Assembly (NCBI GenBank): GCA_937900565.1
Contig: CALCFG010000131.1
Span: 1-18,898, forward strand
Length of the DNA: 18,898 bases
Direction: 5' to 3'
DNA from: an uncultured Erysipelotrichaceae bacterium
GTDB lineage: Bacteria > Bacillota_I > Bacilli_A > Erysipelotrichales > Erysipelotrichaceae
Shown piece after piece: positions 1 to 5,586 of the stretch. Under the pieces are notes generated by a model. That model was not told the DNA's origin. It saw only the letters and a program-made list of their open reading frames with translations, and ran no database searches. A program made the translations under genes and the position numbers. Numbering within the stretch: position 1 is the stretch's first letter; each line of letters starts with the position of its first letter.

Positions 1-235
1 TATTAACGCGGTGACCATTCCATTGTGCAGTTGTTGCTGCTGAAGTGATTGTAATACCACGTTCTTGTTCTTGTTCCATCCAGTCCATTTGTGCTCCACC
101 ATCATGTGTTTCACCAATTTTATGGATCTTACCAGTGTAATATAGAACACGTTCAGTTGTTGTTGTTTTACCGGCGTCGATATGGGCCATGATACCAAAG
201 TTACGCGTATGGACTAAATCATATTCTCTTGGCAT
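1..235 (-). CDS. fusA: Elongation factor G, N-terminal part (runs off the window)
   Basis: This is the first 78 residues of the GTPase that drives ribosomal translocation in the cytoplasm; the rest lies beyond base 1. I translated it directly. It begins MPREYDLVHTRNFGIMAHID, with the P-loop AHIDAGKTT at residues 17-25 and the switch I segment RGITIT at 59-64, both as expected for EF-G. The ATG at 235 is preceded by a clear AGGAAGG ribosome binding site. It is the third gene of the str operon, 21 bp after rpsG, and should be transcribed from the promoter upstream of rpsL. The family call is firm. Nothing odd is seen in the visible part. Confidence 0.97.
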   Translation of the reverse strand, partial: MPREYDLVHTRNFGIMAHIDAGKTTTTERVLYYTGKIHKIGETHDGGAQMDWMEQEQERGITITSAATTAQWNGHRVN

Positions 236-256
236 GTTTGATCCTTCCTTAATATA

Positions 257-727
257 TTACCAACGGTAGTGAGCAAATGCTTTATTTGCTTCAGCCATTT
301 TGTGTGTGTCTTCTTTCTTCTTAACAGAAGCACCTGTGTTATTAGAAGCATCGATAATTTCGTTAGCTAAACGTAATTCCATTGTTTTTTCATTACGTAA
401 ACGAGCGTAATTAACAATCCATCTTAAACCTAAAGTCAATCTTCTTTCTTGGCTTACTTCAACTGGTACTTGGTAGTTAGCTCCACCAACACGGCGAACT
501 TTCAATTCTAATAAAGGCATAACGTTTGCTAATGCTTTTTCAAATACTTCCATTGGTTGTTGACCAGTTTTTTCTTCAATGATATCAAACGCGTTGTACA
601 AGATGCCTTGTGCAGTTCCACGTTTACCATCTAACATGATTTTATTAATTAAACGAGTGATAAGCTTGGAGTTATAAATAGGATCTGCAAGCACATCACG
701 TTTTGCTATATGTCCTTTTCTTGGCAT
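257..727 (-). CDS. rpsG: 30S ribosomal protein S7 (uS7)
   Basis: S7 binds the 3' major domain of 16S rRNA, starts assembly of the 30S head and contacts mRNA and tRNA at the exit site. The 156-residue length is the usual bacterial size. The MPRKGHIAKRDVLADPIYNS start, the GGANYQVPVEV strand region and the EANKAFAHYRW tail match bacterial S7. The start has a GGGAGG ribosome binding site. It follows rpsL by 13 bp and precedes fusA by 21 bp, the standard str operon order. In enterobacteria S7 represses its own operon by binding the S12-S7 spacer; the 13-bp spacer here is too short for that structure, so such control would have to sit elsewhere. Confidence 0.98.
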   Translation of the reverse strand: MPRKGHIAKRDVLADPIYNSKLITRLINKIMLDGKRGTAQGILYNAFDIIEEKTGQQPMEVFEKALANVMPLLELKVRRVGGANYQVPVEVSQERRLTLGLRWIVNYARLRNEKTMELRLANEIIDASNNTGASVKKKEDTHKMAEANKAFAHYRW

Positions 728-740
728 TATTTATTCCTCC

Positions 741-1157
741 CTATTTCTTTTTTTCTTTCTTAGCACCGTATAATGAACGGCTAACAGTACGTTTAGCTAC
801 ACCTGCGCAGTCTAATGTACCACGGATAATATGATAACGAACACCTGGTAAGTCTTTAACACGTCCACCACGGATCATTACAACACTGTGTTCTTGTAAG
901 TTGTGTCCTTCACCTGGAATGTAAGCTGTAACTTCCATACCGTTGCTTAAACGAACACGGGCATACTTTCTTAACGCTGAGTTTGGTTTTTTAGGTGTCA
1001 TTGTACCAACACGAGTACATACGCCTCTTTTTTGTGGGGCAGACAAGTTAGTTGGTAAAGATTTTAATGAGTTATATCCACGATTTAATGCTGGGGATTT
1101 ACTTTTCCATTGCTTACTTGTTCTTCCATGAGTAATCAATTGATTTATAGTAGGCAT
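741..1157 (-). CDS. rpsL: 30S ribosomal protein S12 (uS12)
   Basis: S12 lies at the decoding centre of the small subunit and affects translation accuracy. The 138-residue protein carries the longer Firmicute loop SPALNRGYNSLKSLPTNLSA before PQKRGVCTRV. The decoding loop TPKKPNSALRK keeps both lysines, K56 and K57, equivalent to E. coli K42 and K43, so the sequence is of the streptomycin-sensitive type. The basic tail KKEKKK is typical. The ATG at 1157 follows a GAAAGGAG ribosome binding site. It is the first gene of the str operon. A promoter about 95 bp upstream and two small leader hairpins precede it. Confidence 0.98.
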   Translation of the reverse strand: MPTINQLITHGRTSKQWKSKSPALNRGYNSLKSLPTNLSAPQKRGVCTRVGTMTPKKPNSALRKYARVRLSNGMEVTAYIPGEGHNLQEHSVVMIRGGRVKDLPGVRYHIIRGTLDCAGVAKRTVSRSLYGAKKEKKK

Positions 1158-1174
1158 TTTATTCTCCTTTCAAT

Positions 1175-1190
1175 ACACACTTCCGTGTGT
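1175..1190 (-). promoter_or_regulatory. Hairpin in the rpsL leader next to the ribosome binding site
   Basis: A 6-bp stem (ACACAC/GTGTGT) with a 4-base loop sits a few bases upstream of the rpsL ribosome binding site (about 1164-1170). It could present or mask the site in the mRNA. No T-tract follows, so it is not a terminator. Function is inferred from position only. Confidence 0.4.
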
Positions 1191-1211
1191 GCCATAATTA
1201 ACCTAATGAAT

Positions 1212-1230
1212 AGGCGCAGAAAATGCGCCT
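1212..1230 (-). promoter_or_regulatory. GC-rich hairpin in the rpsL leader
   Basis: A perfect 7-bp stem (AGGCGCA/TGCGCCT) with a 5-base loop lies just after the predicted transcription start of the str operon. It is the most GC-rich element in an AT-rich leader. On the minus strand no T-run follows it, so termination is unlikely. It could be a 5'-stabilising stem or part of a ribosomal-protein leader. I do not recognise a described leader family. Confidence 0.45.
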
Positions 1231-1249
1231 AAAAATTAGAAACACTAAT

Positions 1250-1278
1250 AGAGTATGAAAAACGCTTCATAAAGTCAA
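1250..1278 (-). promoter_or_regulatory. Predicted promoter of the str operon (rpsL-rpsG-fusA)
   Basis: On the minus strand a -35 box TTGACT (1273-1278, 5 of 6 consensus bases) is followed after 17 bp by TACTCT (1250-1255, weak -10). An overlapping CATACT with a 15-bp spacer is an alternative -10. It would give a leader of about 85 bases containing two hairpins. It lies in the only non-coding gap between the DtxR-family gene and rpsL. Confidence 0.55.
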
Positions 1279-1296
1279 GCAGAAAAATCACCTTTT

Positions 1297-1695
1297 TTAA
1301 TTATTTTCATTTTGATGCTGACTAACCCACCGTTTGATGGATTCAATGGTTTCGCCCGATAACACATGTTCCATGCGACATGCGTCACTTTCCGCAATCA
1401 TTGGCGTTACATTTAAGGCATGAATCAAATAATAAGTTAAAAGTTGGTGCCGTAAATAAACATCTTTACCAAGCGTTCGACCAACTTCCGTTAGTTCAAT
1501 ATCCCCATATTTTTCTTGTAGGATATACCCTTTATCTTTTAATTGAGCCATTGCTTTATGACAGGATGGCTTAGTTACCCCTAAATTGGATGCTACTTCG
1601 CTCATTTTAACTTTTGGGCTATCTTGGCTTAATAAATAAATTGTTTCAACATACATTTCCAATGATTCATTGGTTTTAAATAATTCTTTACTCAT
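1297..1695 (-). CDS. DtxR-family metal-dependent transcriptional repressor, short form without SH3 domain
   Basis: A 132-residue DtxR/MntR-type regulator: an N-terminal winged helix (about residues 10-70, with KMSEVASNLGVTKPSCHKAMAQL as helix-turn-helix) and a dimerisation domain with the LRHQLLTYYLIH and DACRMEHVLS motifs. Such proteins bind DNA when loaded with Fe(II) or Mn(II) and repress metal uptake. Aligned with DtxR by eye at a constant offset of 4, the primary-site ligands M10, C102, E105 and H106 correspond to M14, C106, E109 and H110. The MntR-type acidic residues are absent. The ancillary-site H79 is kept as H83, but E83 is T87. There is no C-terminal SH3-like domain, as in MntR. 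It starts 2 bp after the acetyltransferase gene, with an AAGGTGG ribosome binding site inside that gene, so it is the last gene of the cluster. No metal transporter is in the window, so its targets are unknown. Confidence 0.88.
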   Translation of the reverse strand: MSKELFKTNESLEMYVETIYLLSQDSPKVKMSEVASNLGVTKPSCHKAMAQLKDKGYILQEKYGDIELTEVGRTLGKDVYLRHQLLTYYLIHALNVTPMIAESDACRMEHVLSGETIESIKRWVSQHQNENN

Positions 1696-1696
1696 A

Positions 1697-2203
1697 TTAT
1701 CTATCCACCTTCAATTCATAAGCTAATCGATACGTTCCATCATATATCAATTGAATGATACCACAATAAACGAATCCACAATCACGCAATACATGTTGCA
1801 TTGCTCGGTTATCTTTATGGGTATCAACTCTTACACTGCAGTTCTTTTGTTTTGCTTTATTGATCACATAATCAATCATCGCTTTGCTTATGCCTTGATG
1901 CGCAAATGAAGGGTCAACACAAATTCGATGAATTGTTAAATAATTGCCATCAGTTAACCATTTGCCATCAATGGTTGCATAATTAGGATCATCTTGCGTT
2001 TGAATCGCCATATAGCCGACCAATTGATCATCAATGAAATAGCCATAGGCTACTTTAGAGTCAATATCTCGCTTTGCATCATAACCATTGGGATATTCGC
2101 TTTGCCATTGATCAATATTATTTTCTTTTAACAAAAGTTTAGCCAAGCAAAATAAATTTTCGCTTGGCATTACATATTTTTCATCCGTTAATTGTTGGAT
2201 CAT
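1697..2203 (-). CDS. GNAT-family N-acetyltransferase
   Basis: A 168-residue GCN5-related acetyltransferase that moves an acetyl group from acetyl-CoA to an amine; the substrate cannot be read from sequence. The acetyl-CoA binding motif A is visible at about residues 93-110: IHRICVDPSFAHQGISKAM, with the QGIS turn that holds the pyrophosphate. The motif B-like region DTHKDNRAMQHVLRDCGF follows at 128-144. I chose the ATG at 2203, which overlaps the stop of the upstream darA gene by one base (TAATG), so translation is probably coupled. An upstream in-frame TTG at 2224 would add 7 residues but lies deeper inside darA. No clear Shine-Dalgarno precedes the ATG, which fits coupling. Confidence 0.85.
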   Translation of the reverse strand: MIQQLTDEKYVMPSENLFCLAKLLLKENNIDQWQSEYPNGYDAKRDIDSKVAYGYFIDDQLVGYMAIQTQDDPNYATIDGKWLTDGNYLTIHRICVDPSFAHQGISKAMIDYVINKAKQKNCSVRVDTHKDNRAMQHVLRDCGFVYCGIIQLIYDGTYRLAYELKVDR

Positions 2204-2526
2204 TAGAGTTTTACAAATTGGCAAACATCCAATACAAATACGGTAGCACCGCCGACTTGTACTTCCACTGGGAATGATGCAAAGCGTCCAATATCATATG
2301 AAGCGGTACTTGGCACAACTTCAGTACGGCGTTTACTTTCTTCACCGATCAATCCGATTGCTTTTTCTACCAAGTCATCATCACAACCAACAATCATGGT
2401 TGTATTTCCTGCTTTTAAGAATCCACCAGTTGTGGCTAATTTGGTCATTTGAAACCCATTTTTTGTTAACGCTGAACTCACTGCATGTGAATCATCGTTA
2501 TTGACAATAGCTAAAATTAATTTCAT
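2203..2526 (-). CDS. darA: PII-like cyclic-di-AMP receptor protein (DarA/YaaQ family)
   Basis: A 107-residue protein closely matching B. subtilis DarA (YaaQ, also PstA): MKLILAIVNNDD at the start, the ligand-loop signature LATTGGFLKAGNTT at about residues 30-43, and PVEVQVGGATVFVLDV near the end. The family forms PII-like trimers that bind the second messenger c-di-AMP between subunits; the effector partner is not settled. The ATG at 2526 has a clean GGAGG ribosome binding site, so the longer reading from 2565 is not needed. A near-perfect TATAAT lies just upstream. It overlaps the next gene by one base. In Bacillus this gene sits beside DNA and nucleotide genes; here a dUTPase is four genes upstream. 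Confidence 0.93.
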   Translation of the reverse strand: MKLILAIVNNDDSHAVSSALTKNGFQMTKLATTGGFLKAGNTTMIVGCDDDLVEKAIGLIGEESKRRTEVVPSTASYDIGRFASFPVEVQVGGATVFVLDVCQFVKL

Positions 2527-2547
2527 ATTATTGTCCTCCGTATCAAT

Positions 2548-2577
2548 ATTATACCGATTCTCCATAAATCGTGAGTA
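2548..2577 (-). promoter_or_regulatory. Predicted promoter of the darA-acetyltransferase-DtxR group
   Basis: A perfect -10 box TATAAT (2548-2553) lies 22 bases before the darA start. The best -35 is poor (TACTCA, about 2572-2577, with an 18-bp spacer). The start site would be near 2541, leaving a leader of about 15 bases that still includes the GGAGG site. It lies in the only gap of this cluster (2527-2611). An 8-bp inverted repeat brackets the -35. Confidence 0.5.
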
Positions 2578-2597
2578 ATTGCGATTAATGATTTATG
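2563..2597. repeat. 8-bp perfect inverted repeat at the darA promoter
   Basis: CATAAATC (2563-2570) and GATTTATG (2590-2597) are perfect reverse complements 19 bp apart, bracketing the -35 region of the predicted darA promoter. No T-run follows it on the minus strand, so it does not look like a terminator for the upstream map gene. It could be an operator. Short AT-rich repeats like this arise by chance, so confidence is modest. Confidence 0.35.
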
Positions 2598-2611
2598 AAA
2601 ATTTTTACATA

Positions 2612-3427
2612 CTATGCTGTTAATATTTCATTCCCATCTTCGGTAATTAAAATCATATGTTCAATTTGTGCACTGTCTTTATGATCTTGGGTATAGATTG
2701 TCCAATTATTTAGTGCATCAATGTAAACGCCATTTTTTCCAGCATTTACCATTGGCTCAATGGTAATAATCATGCCCGGCACTAATAACATACCCGTATT
2801 GGCTTTGCCATAATGGGCAACAAATGGATCTTCATGAAATTCATTCCCACAACCATGACCTCCCAATTCCCTAACAATGCTGTAACCGTATTGTTTAGCC
2901 ACTGCTTCGCACGCGGCACCAATATCCCCAACAGTATGCCATGGTTTTGCTGCAGCAATACCTGCTTGCAACACTTTTTCCGTTGCTTCAATTAAACGTT
3001 TACGTTCATTGCTAATATTTCCAATAGCAAACATACGTGACGCATCCGAATAATAGCCATCCAAAATAGTTGAAACATCAACATTAACAATATCACCGTC
3101 TTTTAAATGTTTTAAACGTGAGGGAATACCATGACATACTTCATGGTTAATGGAAGTACAGACATGTTTTGGAAATCCTTCGTAATGGTATGGTGCACAA
3201 ATAGCGCCATGTTCATGAGTATAATTTGCAACAATATCATCAATTTCTTGCGTATTCATCCCTGGTCTGATTGCTGCGGCAACAGCATCCAAAACACCCG
3301 TATTGATCACAGCACTTTTACGGATACCAGCAATTTGTTGATCCGTTTTAATTAATGAAGTATCAGGTACTTCATAACCCTTAGCTTCGTATTCTTTTAA
3401 TTTTTCAATTACTTCTTCACGTGTCAT
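2612..3427 (-). CDS. map: Methionine aminopeptidase, type I
   Basis: Removes the initiator methionine from new proteins whose second residue is small, in the cytoplasm. The five pita-bread metal ligands are all present: D117 and D128 (VNVDVSTILDGYYSDAS), H191 (GGHGCGNEFHEDP), E224 (TIEPMVNAG) and E256 (QIEHMIL). The substrate-binding histidines H99 and H198 are also present. Spacing matches the E. coli enzyme to within one residue. At 271 residues it is about 20 longer than the minimal form: a short charged N-terminal extension (about residues 1-28) precedes the core and is not an SEC-C zinc motif. It overlaps the M18 peptidase stop by 4 bases (ATGA) and has a GGAG ribosome binding site inside that gene. 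Confidence 0.96.
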   Translation of the reverse strand: MTREEVIEKLKEYEAKGYEVPDTSLIKTDQQIAGIRKSAVINTGVLDAVAAAIRPGMNTQEIDDIVANYTHEHGAICAPYHYEGFPKHVCTSINHEVCHGIPSRLKHLKDGDIVNVDVSTILDGYYSDASRMFAIGNISNERKRLIEATEKVLQAGIAAAKPWHTVGDIGAACEAVAKQYGYSIVRELGGHGCGNEFHEDPFVAHYGKANTGMLLVPGMIITIEPMVNAGKNGVYIDALNNWTIYTQDHKDSAQIEHMILITEDGNEILTA

Positions 3428-4722
3428 TGCTTAACTCCAGTTAAATGAAAGGATTGGCTAAAGAAAACTTTAGCTAATAAATACAAATTATAAACATCTT
3501 GACAACCCGCCATTTCATTAATGGAATGCATTGCCATTTGTGCTGCACCAATATCTACCGTTGGGATGGATATTTGACCCATCGAAATACAACCCAATGT
3601 ACCGCCTCCTAAAACACCGGGTTTATTTTCAAATTCTTGATAATCAATATTTGCGTTACGCATGATTTGTTTTAAAGCTGCACTTCCATACGCTTCGGAA
3701 GCGTATGCTTTACGTGTACTTTGCTTAATCACAATTCCTTGATTCATATAGCAGTTAGCCATCGTGCCAAAAATTGCGCTGGCAGTAGTGTGCGTGGCAT
3801 GGGCGTTATCCGCACTAATCAATAATGATTGATTGCACGCTTGAATCATTTGCTGGTAAGTGTAGCCTAAATCAGATGTGATTTTTTCCAATAACGATTT
3901 AAAGTGGGTAGAGAATGCCCCGGCTAATGTCTTACTACCAATTTCTTCACTATCAAAACTTACAAAAATAGCTATATTATCTTCAACCGTCGCATCCAAT
4001 AAGCCTTGCATTGTGGTATAGCCACACATCATATCGTCCAAATGATCCGCTTGGATCCATTGATAATCGCCATAGATCATTCCTTTTTGCGCTGAAGCAA
4101 AATAATAATCACTGTGCAAAATATTGTCTGCGTCAATATTCAATAAATTTGCAACATAGCTTTCTAAACTTGTAATGGATGGATCAATCATAACCCTTAA
4201 ATCGTTATCATTATCCACTTTAAATCCTTCTGTATTTAAATTACGTTGATAATGGATTGCTAAACTTGGTAAACAACCAATCGCACAATTGGAATCAAAC
4301 ACTTTCGATTCAATCATTCCATCCTTTTCAACCATCACCCGTCCCACTAATTTTAGTGGACGATCAAACCATGGATGTTTTAATACTCCACCATACGTGT
4401 CGCAATGCACTAACGTATAATTTTTACCTATTTCCAATCCATTATGACATACTTTTAAAAGTGGCACATCGTTATGCGAAGCAATGACCTTAAATTTTAA
4501 GGACGATAAATTTTCTGGAATTTTTACAGCAACTACCATGTTGCCATAATAATTAATCGCGATTGAAGCACCCGTCTTAAAATTTAAGTTCTCCATGGTT
4601 TGATCATAACAATCAAATCCATTATCTTTTAGTGTGGTCATCATTGATTCAACCGCACATTCCCCACAACTACTGTGGGATAAAAATTCAATTAATTGAT
4701 CATTGATTTGTTGCACATTCAT
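3424..4722 (-). CDS. M18-family zinc aminopeptidase
   Basis: A 432-residue cytoplasmic metallo-aminopeptidase of the M18 (aspartyl aminopeptidase) family, which trims N-terminal residues from peptides. Ligand motifs in order: H83 in ASHNDVP, D229 in LDDMMCGY, the general-base pair E259-E260 in SFDSEEIGS, D305 in SADNAHATH, and H399 in AAQMAMHSINE. Length is normal for the family. I chose the ATG at 4722 because it lies 1 bp after the dut stop with an AAGGTG site, and the family homology begins there. A reading from 4821 would run deep into dut in another frame. It is translationally linked to map. Whether it prefers acidic residues cannot be said from sequence. Confidence 0.93.
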   Translation of the reverse strand: MNVQQINDQLIEFLSHSSCGECAVESMMTTLKDNGFDCYDQTMENLNFKTGASIAINYYGNMVVAVKIPENLSSLKFKVIASHNDVPLLKVCHNGLEIGKNYTLVHCDTYGGVLKHPWFDRPLKLVGRVMVEKDGMIESKVFDSNCAIGCLPSLAIHYQRNLNTEGFKVDNDNDLRVMIDPSITSLESYVANLLNIDADNILHSDYYFASAQKGMIYGDYQWIQADHLDDMMCGYTTMQGLLDATVEDNIAIFVSFDSEEIGSKTLAGAFSTHFKSLLEKITSDLGYTYQQMIQACNQSLLISADNAHATHTTASAIFGTMANCYMNQGIVIKQSTRKAYASEAYGSAALKQIMRNANIDYQEFENKPGVLGGGTLGCISMGQISIPTVDIGAAQMAMHSINEMAGCQDVYNLYLLAKVFFSQSFHLTGVKQ

Positions 4723-4723
4723 A

Positions 4724-5224
4724 TTATTCACCTTGAGTTGTTGACCCAAGCCCTCCATTTCTAAGTGTTGTGACATAATCATCATCACATAAACCAAATG
4801 GGATAAATATACCTTGCGCAAATCCTTCCCCTTGGCTTACGGAAACTATTTTATCATTACGACTATCATTCGTAATTTTAATAAAGATATGCCCTTGATT
4901 ATCACTATCATAATAATCTGCATCAATAATGCCCACAGTATTATCCAATTGCAAACGGTATTTAAATCCTAAGCCAGAGCGCGGAAATACACCCAAGAAA
5001 TAATTTCCATCAATTTGCACACGAATACCGGTAGCAATTTTAATGGTTTCATTTGGGCTTAGCGTAAAATCAAACGGTGCAAAGAAGTCATAACCCGCAC
5101 TACGCGTCGTTGCCCGTTGCGGCAATTTAATGTTTTCATACCACGGCAACGCCTGCGCATCATCAACCTTAACACCCAATCCTTCCTTAAATTGTTCAAA
5201 ACTTACTTTTTCAAATTTTGTCAT
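4724..5224 (-). CDS. dut: dUTP diphosphatase (trimeric dUTPase)
   Basis: Hydrolyses dUTP to dUMP and pyrophosphate, keeping uracil out of DNA and supplying the thymidylate precursor. Motifs of the trimeric family are visible in order: motif 1 ATTRSAGYDFFAP (38-50), motif 2 PRSGLGFKYRL (81-91), motif 3 VGIIDADYY (97-105), motif 4 GEGFAQGIFIPF (132-143) and motif 5 RNGGLGSTT (155-163). At 166 residues it is slightly longer than the minimal enzyme because of an N-terminal segment before residue 36. The start has an AGGAGA ribosome binding site. It is the first gene of a cluster that continues into the M18 peptidase. The tRNA-operon terminator ends only about 20 bp upstream, leaving no visible promoter of its own. 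Confidence 0.96.
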   Translation of the reverse strand: MTKFEKVSFEQFKEGLGVKVDDAQALPWYENIKLPQRATTRSAGYDFFAPFDFTLSPNETIKIATGIRVQIDGNYFLGVFPRSGLGFKYRLQLDNTVGIIDADYYDSDNQGHIFIKITNDSRNDKIVSVSQGEGFAQGIFIPFGLCDDDYVTTLRNGGLGSTTQGE

Positions 5225-5242
5225 ATATATCTCCTAAAATAT

Positions 5243-5266
5243 AAAAAAAGGGAACTCAATGTTCCC
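5243..5266 (-). terminator. Intrinsic terminator after the tRNA-Ser/tRNA-Asp pair
   Basis: On the minus strand GGGAAC and GTTCCC form a 6-bp stem with a 5-base loop, followed directly by seven T residues. It lies 13 bp after the CCA end of tRNA-Asp and about 20 bp before the dut start. Confidence 0.88.
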
Positions 5267-5279
5267 TATAGCTTTAAAA

Positions 5280-5355
5280 TGGCGGTCCGGACGAGATTTG
5301 AACTCGCGATCTCCTCCGTGACAGGGAGGCATGTTAACCCCTACACCACCGGACC
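5280..5355 (-). tRNA. tRNA-Asp (anticodon GTC)
   Basis: A 76-base tRNA with encoded CCA. The acceptor stem GGTCCGG pairs with CCGGACC. The anticodon stem CCTCC/GGAGG holds loop CTGTCAC with anticodon GTC. The T arm has TTCAAAT in a CGCGAG-type stem, reading GTTCAAATCTCGTC toward the acceptor. It reads aspartate codons GAC and GAU. It is 5 bp downstream of tRNA-Ser in the same short operon. Confidence 0.97.
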
Positions 5356-5360
5356 ATTTT

Positions 5361-5451
5361 TGGCGAAGAAGGAGGGATTTGAACCCTCGCGCCGGTTACC
5401 CGACCTATGCCCTTAGCAGGGGCACCTCTTCAGCCTCTTGAGTACTTCTTC
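5361..5451 (-). tRNA. tRNA-Ser (anticodon GCT)
   Basis: A 91-base class II tRNA with encoded CCA. The acceptor stem GAAGAAG pairs with CTTCTTC. The anticodon stem TGCCC/GGGCA holds loop CTGCTAA with anticodon GCT, reading AGC and AGU. A long variable arm between the anticodon and T stems and a GAGGG/CCCTC T stem with TTCAAAT are as expected for serine tRNA. Confidence 0.96.
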
Positions 5452-5470
5452 AGCCGATTTTAGTGCTGCC

Positions 5471-5501
5471 AACCATGGCGCCCATTAAATATACCATGGT
5501 T
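5471..5501. repeat. 8-bp inverted repeat flanking the -10 of the tRNA promoter
   Basis: AACCATGG (5471-5478) and CCATGGTT (5494-5501) are perfect reverse complements separated by 15 bp. The predicted -10 box (5488-5493) and the transcription start lie between the arms. The placement is operator-like, but a leader-RNA role is excluded for the upstream arm because it would not be transcribed. Confidence 0.5.
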
Positions 5502-5517
5502 GTAAATATAATTGCAA
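5488..5517 (-). promoter_or_regulatory. Predicted promoter of the tRNA operon
   Basis: On the minus strand TTGCAA (5512-5517, 4 of 6) and TATATT (5488-5493, 5 of 6) are separated by 18 bp. Transcription would start near 5481, about 30 bases before tRNA-Ser. Phased A-tracts lie immediately upstream of the -35, as expected of strong stable-RNA promoters with UP-type elements. Confidence 0.6.
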
Positions 5518-5520
5518 CAC

Positions 5521-5560
5521 TTTTTTTAAAATTTTTTAATTTTTTTTAATTTTTTTTAAA
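5521..5560 (-). promoter_or_regulatory. Phased A-tracts upstream of the tRNA promoter (curved DNA / UP element)
   Basis: Four runs of six or seven T residues on the plus strand (A residues on the minus strand) recur at exactly 10-bp intervals: they begin at about 5521, 5532, 5541 and 5551. A-tracts in phase with the helical turn bend DNA, and A-rich sequence just upstream of -35 is the known binding site of the RNA polymerase alpha subunit. The block covers about -40 to -80 of the predicted tRNA promoter. No gene lies in 5452-5586. Confidence 0.7.
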
Positions 5561-5586
5561 TCGACAAAAAAAGTTAGCTTGGAACA

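Noticed and set aside
1279..1299. Terminator between the DtxR-family gene and the rpsL promoter
   Set aside because: Only an A-run and T-run around GGTGA are present, with no GC stem; too weak to call.
2527..2565. Longer start for darA
   Set aside because: DarA homology begins at MKLILAIV, where a GGAGG site is correctly placed. The extension would also include the predicted promoter.
4723..4821. Longer N terminus for the M18 peptidase starting inside dut
   Set aside because: It would overlap dut by about 100 bp in another frame. The ATG at 4722 has a ribosome binding site and fits the family length.
5117..5416. A 99-residue plus-strand reading across the tRNA pair
   Set aside because: It is an antisense reading of two confirmed tRNA genes and part of dut, with no ribosome binding site.
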